From positions 496,001-560,000 of the forward strand of contig NZ_OZ040189.1 in assembly GCF_964048965.1 (NCBI RefSeq): 64,000 nt of DNA, given 5' to 3'. The notes beneath the pieces are model-generated. The model was not told where the DNA came from and ran no database searches. It was given only the letters and a program-made list of their open reading frames with translations. Shown here in pieces: positions 51,963 through 60,765 of the stretch; the stretch's first letter is position 1; each line of letters begins with the position of its first letter. The position numbers and the translations under genes were made by a program. The DNA is from Tenacibaculum sp. 190130A14a. Its GTDB lineage: Bacteria; Bacteroidota; Bacteroidia; Flavobacteriales; Flavobacteriaceae.

Positions 51963-52415
51963 TTATAAAATAGTCGCTACTTTTTTACAAACATGTTCTA
52001 AAAGTTCTTCATCTTGAGGTGTGAAAGGGTTAACTGTATGAGAATCAATATCTATTTGACCAATGTTTTCTCCGTTTATAAAGATTGGTATTACAATTTC
52101 AGATTTTACTTTCCACCCACAAGAAATATAGTTGTCTTGTTCACTAACATCTTGTACTACAAAGTTCTCATTGCTTACAGCAACTTGTCCACAAATACCT
52201 TTACCAAAAGGAATAATAGTGTGATCTGTTGGTTCTCCATTATATTGAGCTAACTTTAATTCTTCTTTGTCTCCGTTTTTAAAATAGAAACCAACCCAAT
52301 CATAATAAGATATTTCACCAGCTAAATAATCACATATCTGTTGTAATTTTTCTTCTCTTGAGTTTGTTGAAGAAATAATACCATCTACTTTATCTTTTAA
52401 TTGCTCTATGTTCAT
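51963..52415 (-). CDS. GAF domain protein, free methionine-R-sulfoxide reductase-like
   Basis: This 150-residue protein is a single GAF domain of the fRMsr/YebR type, which reduces free methionine-R-sulfoxide. The family segments YDWVGFYFKNGDKEELKL, PFGKGICGQVAVSNENFVV, YISCGWKVKSEIVIPIFING and GQIDIDSH are visible. Two of the cysteines used by YebR-type enzymes appear (in GICG and ISCG); the third, further N-terminal Cys is not obvious (a Cys in QQICDYL might substitute). Activity is therefore likely but not certain. It is divergent from the copper-type operon. Confidence 0.85.
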   Translation of the reverse strand: MNIEQLKDKVDGIISSTNSREEKLQQICDYLAGEISYYDWVGFYFKNGDKEELKLAQYNGEPTDHTIIPFGKGICGQVAVSNENFVVQDVSEQDNYISCGWKVKSEIVIPIFINGENIGQIDIDSHTVNPFTPQDEELLEHVCKKVATIL

Positions 52416-52509
52416 TTTATATGTTTTAGTAGCTTATTCGTAATAGCTTATAAAAGCTTACAAAAATACTTTTAACAATTGTCTTATTAAAGTTAAAAAT
52501 CAATTTTTG

Positions 52510-52517
52510 TAAATTTG
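52510..52517 (+). promoter_or_regulatory. -7 box of the copper-type operon
   Basis: TAAATTTG is an exact consensus match ending eight bases before the ATG at 52526, which implies a leader of only a few bases. No TTG is found at the right distance. Confidence 0.55.
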
Positions 52518-52525
52518 TCCTGTTA

Positions 52526-52939
52526 ATGAAACAATATTTTACTAAAATATCATCTGTATTACTTGCACTTTTAGTGTTGTTTTCTACATTTTCTTTTACT
52601 GTAGAGAAACATTATTGTGGTGATTTTTTAGTAAATACTTCTTATTTTGGAGAGTCAGATGGTTGTGCTGGAGAAGCAGCAGGAACCGATTGTGGAGTTA
52701 AGAAAGTTATAAAGAAATGTTGCAAGGATGAAGTTGAACAAATTGAAGGTCAAGATGAACTTCAAAAAATGTCAATAGATAAAATATCTTTTCAACAAAA
52801 AGCATTCATACTTTCTTATGCAGTTTCGTATAAATTGTTATTTCAAGGCTTGGAAAAACAATTTGTTCCACATAAAAACTATTTACCACCCAAACTCTTT
52901 TTTGATCTAAACGTTTTACATGAGGTTTTTACCATATGA
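52526..52939 (+). CDS. HYC_CC_PP family protein
   Basis: This 137-residue exported protein has the three marks that name the family: HYC at residues 29-31 just after the signal peptide, a CC pair at 65-66, and PP in LPPKLFFD near residue 119. The other cysteines (47, 56) probably pair with these. Members occur mostly in Bacteroidota next to copper or heavy-metal TonB receptors and HMA proteins, as here. The function is unknown; metal binding is the natural guess. Confidence 0.9.
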   Translation: MKQYFTKISSVLLALLVLFSTFSFTVEKHYCGDFLVNTSYFGESDGCAGEAAGTDCGVKKVIKKCCKDEVEQIEGQDELQKMSIDKISFQQKAFILSYAVSYKLLFQGLEKQFVPHKNYLPPKLFFDLNVLHEVFTI

Positions 52940-53001
52940 TTTTACACACTATTTTTTTAGAAATAAAATAATAAAGGTGTAATACAATTATATGATAAAA
53001 A

Positions 53002-55230
53002 ATGAAAACATATATAGTTAGCATATTAATGCTAATATCATCTGTAGCATTTTCTCAAGAAGAATTTAAGGGAATGATTATGGATAAAAATAACTCTAAA
53101 GATAATTTGGGAGTTATGGGAGCCAATGTTTGGTGGTTGAACACTGAAATTGGAACTACAACAAATGAAAAAGGATGGTTTACATTACCTTATAAAGAGG
53201 AGTACAAGAAATTGGTAGTTAGTTTTATTGGGTATAAAACCGATACAATTTATGTTGAAAGTTTAAAACCAATTCATCATTATTTAACTGAAGAAAGTGT
53301 TTTAGAGGAGGTTGAAATAGATGCGAAAAAAGAAGCTACACAACGTTCATATTTGCAAGCACAAAATTTAGTTACCATTAATAGTGAAGAGCTGTTAAAA
53401 GCAGCTTGTTGTAATTTGTCTGAAAGCTTTGAAACGAATCCATCTATTGATGTGAATTTTTCGGACGCATTAACTGGAACAAAGCAAATTAAAATGTTGG
53501 GTTTAACAAGTCCGTATTTGTTAATTACTCAGGAGAATATTCCGTCAATAAGAGGAGCGTCTCAAGTGTTTGGACTAAGTTTTACTCCTGGTACTTGGGT
53601 AGAAAGTATTCAAATTACTAAAGGAGCTGGGAGTGTAGTGAATGGTTTTGAGAGTATTTCTGGACAAATTAATACAGAGTTAGTAAAGCCATCTACAGAT
53701 AATAGCTTGTTTGTAAATGCCTATGGTTCTCTCGGTGGTAGATTTGAGTTAAATACTCATATAAACAAAAAGCTAAGTGATAAATGGGATACAGGATTGT
53801 ATTTACATGGAAACTACAGAGGACAAAAGTTTGATCGAAATAAAGATGGGTTTTTAGATAACCCACTAGCCGATCAAGTTAATGTGCTAAATAGATGGCA
53901 ATATACCGATGCCGAAAAAGGTTGGGTGAGTTTTTTTAATGTTCATTTTGTAAATGATAATAAGCAAGCGGGTCAATTAGGTTTTGATCCAGGTATTCAT
54001 AAAGGATCAAATACTATTTGGGGAAGTGAGATTAAGACCAATAGGTTTGAGAGTTCGGTTAAAGTAGGGTATGTTTTTCCTGATTTACCATTTCAAAATG
54101 CAGGATTTCAAGCAGCCTATAGTAATCATAAACAAGATTCTTATTTTGGGTTAAGAGACTATGATATTCACCATGAGAGTTTTTATAGTAATCTGATATT
54201 TAACTCTATTATTGGAGACACACGCCATAAGTTTAAAACAGGAGTTAATTTTACCCATGATAATTATGATGAGTTTATTAATACTACTTCAACTGGAGCT
54301 GTTAATTTTAATAGAGATGAAACTTCTTTTGGGGCTTTCTTTGAATATGGGTATGATAATTCAGAAGATATAAGCATTACTGCCGGAATTAGAATAGATA
54401 CGCATAATTTATTAGGAACTTTTGTTACTCCTCGTTTGCACGTAAGATATACTCCATGGGAAAAAGGAGTGTTAAGAGTATCTGTAGGAAGGGGAAAGAG
54501 AAGTGCCAATATTTTTGCTGAGAATCAAAAGTTATTTGCGTCTTCAAGAGCTATAAATATTGTTAATGCTGGCGGAAATATTTATGGTTTAGATCCAGAA
54601 GTAGCATGGAATTATGGAATCTCATTTTTGCAAGGGTATAAGTTATTTGGTAAAAAAGGGGATATTACATTTGATTATTATATGACTGATTTTAAAAATC
54701 AAGTGGTTGTAGATTGGGAGGATCCTCAAGGAATATCTTTTTATAATTTAAATGGAAGTAGTGTAGCAAATAGCTTTCAAATAGAGTTGAATCAAAATAT
54801 CATTCCATATTTCAATACGAGGTTCTCGTATAAGTTTTATGATGTAAATACTGATTTTGTTTCTGGGAATTTATCAAAATCATTACTAGCAAAACATCGT
54901 TTTTTTGCGAATGTTTCTTACGAAACGACCAAAACACTCCAGCAATCTAATTGGAAGTTTGATGTAACTTATAACTGGATAGGGGAGCAACGTTTACCAG
55001 GGTCTTCTGAATATACCGAACCGTATAATTTGATGAATGCTCAGATAACAAGAGTGTTTTCAAATTCATTTGAAGTATATGCAGGAGGAGAAAATATTAC
55101 AAATTATAAACAAAGTAATCCAGTATTAGGAAGTGAAAATCCTTTTGGTGCAGATTTTGATACAACAATTGTATATGCACCAATTTTTGGAGGGAATTTT
55201 TATGCCGGTTTACGATATAGACTAAATTAA
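53002..55230 (+). CDS. TonB-dependent receptor, heavy-metal (copper) type
   Basis: This 742-residue outer-membrane receptor has a signal peptide (SSVAFSQ), an N-terminal carboxypeptidase-regulatory-like domain (LGVMGANVWWLNTEIGTTT), the plug domain (AACCNLSESFETNPSID, IKMLGLTSPYLLITQENIPS, ITKGAGSVVNGFESISGQIN) and a barrel ending FYAGLRYRLN. The CC in the plug is characteristic of the subgroup found with HYC_CC_PP and HMA proteins and thought to import copper. It lies between those two genes (62 and 18 bases), so the three form an operon. Confidence 0.92.
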   Translation: MKTYIVSILMLISSVAFSQEEFKGMIMDKNNSKDNLGVMGANVWWLNTEIGTTTNEKGWFTLPYKEEYKKLVVSFIGYKTDTIYVESLKPIHHYLTEESVLEEVEIDAKKEATQRSYLQAQNLVTINSEELLKAACCNLSESFETNPSIDVNFSDALTGTKQIKMLGLTSPYLLITQENIPSIRGASQVFGLSFTPGTWVESIQITKGAGSVVNGFESISGQINTELVKPSTDNSLFVNAYGSLGGRFELNTHINKKLSDKWDTGLYLHGNYRGQKFDRNKDGFLDNPLADQVNVLNRWQYTDAEKGWVSFFNVHFVNDNKQAGQLGFDPGIHKGSNTIWGSEIKTNRFESSVKVGYVFPDLPFQNAGFQAAYSNHKQDSYFGLRDYDIHHESFYSNLIFNSIIGDTRHKFKTGVNFTHDNYDEFINTTSTGAVNFNRDETSFGAFFEYGYDNSEDISITAGIRIDTHNLLGTFVTPRLHVRYTPWEKGVLRVSVGRGKRSANIFAENQKLFASSRAINIVNAGGNIYGLDPEVAWNYGISFLQGYKLFGKKGDITFDYYMTDFKNQVVVDWEDPQGISFYNLNGSSVANSFQIELNQNIIPYFNTRFSYKFYDVNTDFVSGNLSKSLLAKHRFFANVSYETTKTLQQSNWKFDVTYNWIGEQRLPGSSEYTEPYNLMNAQITRVFSNSFEVYAGGENITNYKQSNPVLGSENPFGADFDTTIVYAPIFGGNFYAGLRYRLN

Positions 55231-55248
55231 CTTTTAAACTAATTAAAA

Positions 55249-55614
55249 ATGAAAAAAGTAGTATTATTAATAGTAGTGTTGTTTTTTAGCTTCACAGGAT
55301 TTGCTCAAAAGAAAAACGCAAAAGTTACGTTAGAGGTAGATGGAGTTTGTATGATGTGTAAAAACAGAATAGAAAAGGCTGCTCTAAATATTAAAGGTGT
55401 AAAGTTTGCTAATTGGAATGTTAAAACGCATCAACTTATGGTTATTATGGATGAGCGTAAAACAAATATTAAAGCTGTTAAGCAGAAAATGGCAGATGTT
55501 GGTCATGATACAAAAGAAATCAAGGCTACAGATGAGGCGTATAATAATTTACATCCATGTTGTAAGTACAGAGATGAAGAAATAAAAAAAGATCATCAAA
55601 AGGAAAAAAGCTAA
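55249..55614 (+). CDS. Exported heavy-metal-associated (HMA) domain protein
   Basis: This 121-residue protein has a signal peptide (ending TGFAQ, residue 20) and one HMA domain with the metal-binding CxxC as CMMC at residues 34-37 in VDGVCMMCKNRIEKAA, then VKFANWNVKTHQLMV and VGHDTKEIKATDEAY. The C-terminal tail adds HPCCKYRD, a possible second copper site. A periplasmic HMA protein of this kind probably takes the metal from the TonB receptor encoded just upstream. Confidence 0.92.
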   Translation: MKKVVLLIVVLFFSFTGFAQKKNAKVTLEVDGVCMMCKNRIEKAALNIKGVKFANWNVKTHQLMVIMDERKTNIKAVKQKMADVGHDTKEIKATDEAYNNLHPCCKYRDEEIKKDHQKEKS

Positions 55615-55615
55615 T

Positions 55616-55648
55616 AAAAAAAGCCGAGTATTAAACTCGGCTTTTTTT
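55616..55648. terminator. Bidirectional terminator
   Basis: GCCGAGT (55623-55629) and ACTCGGC (55635-55641), extended by an A-run on the left and a T-run on the right, lie between the convergent HMA and pseudouridine synthase genes. Confidence 0.9.
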
Positions 55649-55649
55649 A

Positions 55650-56486
55650 TTATAACATTTGTAAGTTATTTAACTCTTGATTGGTTAACTCTCTCCATCT
55701 ACCACGAGGTAAATTCTTTTTAGTTAATCCAGCAAAAATAACACGGTCTAATTTAACTACGTGATATCCGAAGTGTTCAAATATTTTACGTACAATTCTA
55801 TTTCTTCCAGAGTGAATTTCTATTCCAACTTCTGTTTTTCGTTCACCTTCTACATAAGAAACAGCATCAATAAATACTTTCTTTCCTTCAATAATTACAT
55901 CTCCACGTAATTTTTCTAAATCCGCTAACGTTAATTTCTTGTCTAATGAAGCGTGATATAATTTGCGTACATTATGTTTAGGATGAGTAAGTTTCTTAGC
56001 TAACTCCCCATCATTGGTAAAAAGTAATAACCCGGTGGTGTTTCTATCTAAGCGTCCTACAGGATAAATACGTTCTTTAGTGGCATTTGAAATTAACTCC
56101 ATTACTGTCTTTCTACCACGGTCGTCTTCCATTGTAGTAATATAGTTTTTTGGTTTGTTCAAAAGCACATAACGCTTTTGCTCCATAGAGATTAATGTTC
56201 CATCAAACTTTACTTGGTCTCCTGGTTGAACTTTATATCCCATTTCGGTAATCAACTTGTCGTTTACAGTAACACTACCATGTTCAATATAAGTGTCTGC
56301 TTCTCTACGAGAACAAATTCCTGAATTGGCAATGTATTTATTTAAACGTACTCCATCATCCTTTTTTTGTGCTTGTTTTGGAGCAGATGATTTTGGTCTT
56401 CTGAAGTCTTTTTTAAACTGACCTTTTCCTTGAGGATTGCTGTTTTTACCAGCTTGTCGTCCTCTCGACGAGTTTTTTCTTTGCAT
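55650..56486 (-). CDS. RsuA/RluB-family pseudouridine synthase
   Basis: This 278-residue enzyme has a very basic, disordered N-terminal extension (about 45 residues rich in Lys, Arg, Gln), an S4 RNA-binding domain (VRLNKYIANSGICSRREAD) and the catalytic domain with PVGRLDRNTTGLLLFTNDGEL, which contains the active-site Asp, and GRNRIVRKIFEHFGYHVVKL. It modifies uridine in rRNA; RluB-type (23S) is more likely than RsuA from the length, but the exact site cannot be read. A TACATTTG box lies 22 bases upstream. Confidence 0.92.
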   Translation of the reverse strand: MQRKNSSRGRQAGKNSNPQGKGQFKKDFRRPKSSAPKQAQKKDDGVRLNKYIANSGICSRREADTYIEHGSVTVNDKLITEMGYKVQPGDQVKFDGTLISMEQKRYVLLNKPKNYITTMEDDRGRKTVMELISNATKERIYPVGRLDRNTTGLLLFTNDGELAKKLTHPKHNVRKLYHASLDKKLTLADLEKLRGDVIIEGKKVFIDAVSYVEGERKTEVGIEIHSGRNRIVRKIFEHFGYHVVKLDRVIFAGLTKKNLPRGRWRELTNQELNNLQML

Positions 56487-56507
56487 TTCTTGAAAATTTT
56501 AAGCGCG

Positions 56508-56515
56508 CAAATGTA
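56508..56515 (-). promoter_or_regulatory. -7 box of the pseudouridine synthase gene
   Basis: TACATTTG on the minus strand is an exact TAnnTTTG match, 22 bases before the ATG at 56486. A matching TTG is not found. Confidence 0.5.
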
Positions 56516-56532
56516 CGCTAATTATTTGATTT

Positions 56533-57447
56533 TTAATCTAAAACTTGTACAACTTTATCTAAAAGTAAAGTCTTATCAATAAATAATAAACTAAAAACAC
56601 CTATTAGCAACAATATTTTTAAAACATTATGTAGTAAGCGATACTGGTTTTTATCGGTTGCTTTCCAGATATAAAAGCCGATAAAAACAAGAATAACAGC
56701 TGCTAAATAGAAATAGTATTTCATATATTCTATTGCAGGGTAGTTAAATAAAATGCCAACAGGAATTAGTGTTAGAAGTAATAAAAATACAATAGCTTTT
56801 TTGGTGTTTTTCTCTCCGTACTGAACAGGAAAGGTATTATAGTTATTCGCTACAGCTCCTTTGATATTTTCTAAGTATTTAATTAATTCTCTAACCATTA
56901 TAACTAGAAATAGAAAGAATGCATGAATAAAAATTACTTTAGAAAAGTTTTTATAATGAATAAATACCACAAAAAAAGGTAAAATGGTAAGCACTGTGGC
57001 TGCAATGAGTCCTGAAATTGGATATTTTTTTAGTTTATGAGAATAAAACCAAATTGCGAAAATATATATTGCAAAAAATAAAGCAGCTCTCCAGGATACT
57101 AACCAGCCAAAGCAAAATCCAACAAAATTTAGAAAAAAATATAAACTTAGTTTGGTTTCTTGTTTTACATATGCATCTAAATTAGATTTAACAGGTCTGT
57201 TAATTTTGTCTGCTTTTAGGTCGTAGAAATTATTAATGATATACCCCGCAGCGATAACACATACGGTGGCTAATACAAGATAAAGTAGATGCCAGTCAAA
57301 AATTACTTTTTTAATCGAATGTGCATCAGAAAAAATAAAAATAGCAGCCAAATATTGTGCTGCTATTAATACTAGTATATTATATCCTCTAACAACAGAT
57401 AAAAGGCTAAATAGTTTGTAGGTTAAACTTCTGTTGTTGGTACTCAT
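56533..57447 (-). CDS. UbiA family prenyltransferase
   Basis: This 304-residue membrane protein has about eight to nine helices and the prenyl-diphosphate-binding aspartate motif NNFYDLKADKINRPVKS of UbiA enzymes; the second conserved loop shows NIKGAVANNYNTFPVQYG in place of the usual second Asp motif. Bacteroidota members are often annotated as geranylgeranylglycerol-phosphate geranylgeranyltransferase, but the acceptor is not established. It lies seven bases after mevalonate kinase, so its isoprenoid donor is made by its own gene neighbours. Confidence 0.82.
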   Translation of the reverse strand: MSTNNRSLTYKLFSLLSVVRGYNILVLIAAQYLAAIFIFSDAHSIKKVIFDWHLLYLVLATVCVIAAGYIINNFYDLKADKINRPVKSNLDAYVKQETKLSLYFFLNFVGFCFGWLVSWRAALFFAIYIFAIWFYSHKLKKYPISGLIAATVLTILPFFVVFIHYKNFSKVIFIHAFFLFLVIMVRELIKYLENIKGAVANNYNTFPVQYGEKNTKKAIVFLLLLTLIPVGILFNYPAIEYMKYYFYLAAVILVFIGFYIWKATDKNQYRLLHNVLKILLLIGVFSLLFIDKTLLLDKVVQVLD

Positions 57448-57454
57448 AAGTAAT

Positions 57455-58381
57455 TTAAAATCTGTAAACTACCTCTAATTTGTATTCTTTTAAAATGCTC
57501 TTTGCTTTGTCAAAATCTTCGGTAAACCCTAAGATATATCCACCACCACCAGAACCACAAAGTTTCAAATAGTAATCATTGGTTTGAATACCTTTTTCCC
57601 AAACTTTATGAAATGCATCTGGAATCATTGGTTTAAAGTTTGCTAAAACTACTTTAGATAATTTTTTAACATTACCAAATAACGATGTTACATTTCCTTT
57701 TAAGAAATCATCAATACAAGCATCTGTATATGTAGCAAACTCTTCACTTATCATTTTTCTAAAACCTTCGTTTTTCATTTTATTCATAAAAATGTTAACC
57801 ATAGGTTCGGTTTCTCCGATTTGTTCAGAGTCTAATAAGAACACTGCTCCTTTACCTTCTTTTTGAGAAGGAATGCCAGCTGGTTCAATATGTTCTTTCG
57901 AATTGATTAATATTGGTAAGCTTAAATAAGAATTTAACGGATCTAAACCAGAACTTTTTCCGTGGAAAAATGATTCCATCAAAGAAAAGATTTGCTTTAA
58001 TTGTAAAAGTTTATCGCGTGTAAGGTTTTCTAAAACCGTAATTTTATCGTTGGCATATTTGTCATAAATAGAAGCAACCAAAGCTCCAGAGCTTCCTACA
58101 CCATATCCTTGTGGGATAGAAGAGTCAAAATACATTCCTGCATCAATATCTTCTTTTAAATGTGCCAAATCAAAAGAAACAATGTCAGAATCTAAATTAG
58201 ATAAATAATTGTAGAAGTTCTGCAAACTTTCATTTGACTTTAAAGCTTCACCATTTAAGTTACGTACCGTTTTTAATGCTCCTTTGTAAGTATTGAAAGG
58301 AATTGCTAATCCTTTGGAATCTTTAATAATTCCATACTCTCCAAACAACAATATTTTAGCATAAAATAAAGGTCCTTTCAT
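57455..58381 (-). CDS. Mevalonate kinase (GHMP kinase)
   Basis: This protein of about 308 residues belongs to the GHMP kinase family: YAKILLFGEYGII at the start, the ATP-binding QGYGVGSSGALVASIYDK motif and the C-terminal LCGSGGGGYILGF. With mvaD three genes along the strand it should act in the mevalonate pathway; mevalonate kinase is most likely, though phosphomevalonate kinase cannot be excluded by eye. I start at 58381 (MKGPLFYAK), downstream of a TATATTTG box; the longer ORF would overlap that box. An AAGTATTT/AAATACTT dyad sits just upstream of the box. Confidence 0.85.
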   Translation of the reverse strand: MKGPLFYAKILLFGEYGIIKDSKGLAIPFNTYKGALKTVRNLNGEALKSNESLQNFYNYLSNLDSDIVSFDLAHLKEDIDAGMYFDSSIPQGYGVGSSGALVASIYDKYANDKITVLENLTRDKLLQLKQIFSLMESFFHGKSSGLDPLNSYLSLPILINSKEHIEPAGIPSQKEGKGAVFLLDSEQIGETEPMVNIFMNKMKNEGFRKMISEEFATYTDACIDDFLKGNVTSLFGNVKKLSKVVLANFKPMIPDAFHKVWEKGIQTNDYYLKLCGSGGGGYILGFTEDFDKAKSILKEYKLEVVYRF

Positions 58382-58399
58382 AGGTATAGGTTTTAACCG

Positions 58400-58407
58400 C
58401 AAATATA
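58400..58407 (-). promoter_or_regulatory. -7 box of the mevalonate kinase gene
   Basis: TATATTTG on the minus strand is an exact consensus match, 19 bases before the ATG at 58381. No TTG is found at -33, so this could also be a weak internal promoter within a longer operon. Confidence 0.5.
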
Positions 58408-58431
58408 AATAAAGTATTTTTTAAATACTTG

Positions 58432-58926
58432 TTATTGAATGTTTTTGTAAAAGGTTTTCCAAACACCAACCTTTTCTCCGTTATGGTACTTTCCTTTGGT
58501 TTCAATCTTTCCGCTTTTATAAAACGTTTTCCAAATACCATCTCTTTGTCCGTCTTTGTATTTTCCCTGTTCTTTTAGTTCACCACTTTCAAAATATACT
58601 TTCCTAACTCCATGAAGCTGTCCTTTTTTGTAATTAGCTTCGTGGTATGGTTTACCATTTTGATGGTAATAGGTAACTAATCCTTCAAATTCCTCTTTGT
58701 GTGGTTCTACAGAGGTGCTGAATCCTTCCATTTGTATTTGACCATTTTTAAAATAGTCAATAATCCAAAATCCATTTCCTTTTTTCTGTGGAGCAGGACG
58801 ATAATATGACGCATTGTCTTTTGAGGTTTCTTGCCAATTAGCATCAAACCATATTGTTTCTTGCGCGTTTGCTGATAAGGTTAAAAAACTAACCAACATG
58901 AGCAGGTAAAATGTTGAAGTCTTCAT
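58432..58926 (-). CDS. Exported MORN-repeat (YwqK-like) protein
   Basis: This 164-residue protein has a signal peptide (LTLSANAQ) and at least four MORN/YwqK-type repeats of about 23 residues, for example NGKPYHEANYKKGQLHGVRK, SGELKEQGKYKDGQRDGIWK and SGKIETKGKYHNGEKVGVWK. Databases name such proteins YwqK family antitoxin, but nothing here suggests a toxin. The protein is encoded between mvaD (17 bases) and mevalonate kinase. Its role is unknown. Confidence 0.85.
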   Translation of the reverse strand: MKTSTFYLLMLVSFLTLSANAQETIWFDANWQETSKDNASYYRPAPQKKGNGFWIIDYFKNGQIQMEGFSTSVEPHKEEFEGLVTYYHQNGKPYHEANYKKGQLHGVRKVYFESGELKEQGKYKDGQRDGIWKTFYKSGKIETKGKYHNGEKVGVWKTFYKNIQ

Positions 58927-58943
58927 AATTAAAGGGAATTAAG

Positions 58944-60023
58944 TTATACAATCTGAGCGCCAAAGCCCACATTATCACAAATATAATGATTTTTTTGGCA
59001 GTAATTGCTTAAAGTTTCCTTAACGAATTTTTCAACGGCGTCTTGCTCGTTTTGAGGGTATAATAAATGAACATTTGCTCCTGCATCTAAAGTAAAACAA
59101 ATATTGCTATTGGTTTCTTGTCGGTATTCCCAAATTTTATTAATAATTTCTAAAGTGTTCGGCTTCATTAATATAAAATAAGGAGTACTCGTAAGCATCA
59201 TTGCGTGCAATGTTAATGCTTCACTTTCTACCAACTCTATAAAGCTTTTGATGTCTCCGTTTTGAAGTATAATGGCTAATTTTGTGAGATTATCATTGGC
59301 CTGTTTAAATCTATTTTCTGCATAAGGATGATTATGCATTAGATTGTGTCCAACGGTTGAAGAGACCTGCTTCTCTCCTTTATCTACTAATAAAATAGTA
59401 TCACAATAATTTTCAAATATAGGATGTACTTTGTGTGGGAATTTTATTCCGTACAAATCAGAGCTTCCTTCAATTTCAGGATGTTCACCCCAAACAACTA
59501 AAGGTCCTTCAATACTTCTACTTGCACTACCAGAACCTAACCTTGCTAAGAATGAGGCTTTCTGTTTAATAAAAATTTCTGTTGTAGAAGGACTTAATTC
59601 CTTCTCTAAATTCATCAAACACATGGCAATGGCAGACATTCCACTTGCAGAAGAGGCAATTCCACTACTATGTGGAAAAGAGTTCTCTGAATGTATGATC
59701 ATTTTATATTCTAAGATATACGGACAGTATGTTGCAATTCGCTCAAAGAATTTTGCAATTTTAGGTTTAAAATCATCTTTCTTTTTGCCTTCAAAATAAA
59801 GTTCAAACTCAGCCGAATTACTTTTTTCTTTCTTTGTAAATTCAACTTTTGTTGTCGTATTGCAATTGTTCAAAGTAAAACTTATTGACGCGTTTTTAGG
59901 TATTTGAGGTTCGCTTTTTCCCCAATATTTAACCAAGGCAATGTTACTTGGTGTTTGCCAAGTAGTAATTAAGTTTTCTACGTTTTTTTCTGAAGATTTA
60001 AAAATAAATTCCGAAGTATTCAA
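58944..60023 (-). CDS. mvaD: Diphosphomevalonate decarboxylase
   Basis: MvaD makes isopentenyl diphosphate from diphosphomevalonate. The 359-residue GHMP-family protein has NIALVKYWGKSE near the N-terminus, the ATP loop SSGIASSASGMSAIAMCL, SGSASRSIEGPLVVWGEH and ALTLHAMMLTSTPYF with the conserved acidic residues, and DAGANVHLLYP near the C-terminus. It is the first gene of the mevalonate cluster. Confidence 0.95.
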   Translation of the reverse strand: MNTSEFIFKSSEKNVENLITTWQTPSNIALVKYWGKSEPQIPKNASISFTLNNCNTTTKVEFTKKEKSNSAEFELYFEGKKKDDFKPKIAKFFERIATYCPYILEYKMIIHSENSFPHSSGIASSASGMSAIAMCLMNLEKELSPSTTEIFIKQKASFLARLGSGSASRSIEGPLVVWGEHPEIEGSSDLYGIKFPHKVHPIFENYCDTILLVDKGEKQVSSTVGHNLMHNHPYAENRFKQANDNLTKLAIILQNGDIKSFIELVESEALTLHAMMLTSTPYFILMKPNTLEIINKIWEYRQETNSNICFTLDAGANVHLLYPQNEQDAVEKFVKETLSNYCQKNHYICDNVGFGAQIV

Positions 60024-60057
60024 TGCTCTAAATTTTGTTGTAAAGATAGAACATCAC

Positions 60058-60765
60058 CTACACTTGTGCTAATTTTTGTAAAACAACATCTTTGTAGGTT
60101 CTACTTATTGGAATTGCTTTATTTTCAATTTCAATGAACTCATTTGTATATGAGTGAATCTGATGCATATTTACAATAAAGGAACGATGTGTTCTTAAGA
60201 AGAAATCAGAATTAAGCTTTTCTTCCAAATTAGAAATTGTATCTCTAGAGGTAATGGTTTCTTTTTGAGTAACAATTTTCACATAATCTCCTAAGCTCTC
60301 AACGTAAAAGATATCCTTAAAGTCAACTTTAATCATTTTTCTATCCGCTCTTACAAACATAAAGTTAGAAGTGTTAGTTTCTTGATGAGTAGTAGTGGAG
60401 CTTTTTTGCTGGATGGTTATTTTTTGAATGGCTTGCAAGAAACGGTCAAAAGAAATTGGTTTTAACAAATAATCAGTTGCTTGAAGATCGAAACCATCAA
60501 CGGCATACTCTCTGTATGCAGTAGTAAAAATAATATGAGAAGCATTTCCTAATATTTTAGCTAAGCTTAAACCTGTAATTTCAGGCATATTAATATCAAG
60601 GAAATAAATATCTATATTTTCATCGTGAGTAGTTTGAATAACTTCTAGAGCATTTTGATAACTAGCTATAAGGTGTAAATTAGGTGTTTTTTCAACATAT
60701 GTAGCAAGTATTTCTCTAGCCACCGGTTCATCATCTACTATAATACAATTTAATATACTACTCAT
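60058..60765 (-). CDS. LytTR family response regulator
   Basis: This 235-residue protein has a receiver domain (DDEPVAREIL acidic pocket, phospho-acceptor Asp in DIYFLDINMPEITG, Lys in LKPISFDRFL) and a C-terminal LytTR DNA-binding domain (FMFVRADRKMIKVDFKDI, FYVESLGDYVKI, TISNLEEKL, FLRTHRSFIVN). It overlaps the sensor kinase gene by eight bases, so the two form a classical LytS/AlgR-type pair in one transcript. Confidence 0.95.
   Translation of the reverse strand: MSSILNCIIVDDEPVAREILATYVEKTPNLHLIASYQNALEVIQTTHDENIDIYFLDINMPEITGLSLAKILGNASHIIFTTAYREYAVDGFDLQATDYLLKPISFDRFLQAIQKITIQQKSSTTTHQETNTSNFMFVRADRKMIKVDFKDIFYVESLGDYVKIVTQKETITSRDTISNLEEKLNSDFFLRTHRSFIVNMHQIHSYTNEFIEIENKAIPISRTYKDVVLQKLAQV

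Noticed and set aside
58432..58926. Toxin-antitoxin system suggested by the YwqK antitoxin name
   Set aside because: No toxin gene is adjacent, the protein has a signal peptide, and the neighbours are mevalonate enzymes.
59431..59799. Plus-strand ORF of 122 codons
   Set aside because: It is antisense to mvaD, whose motifs are complete, and has no promoter or leader signal.
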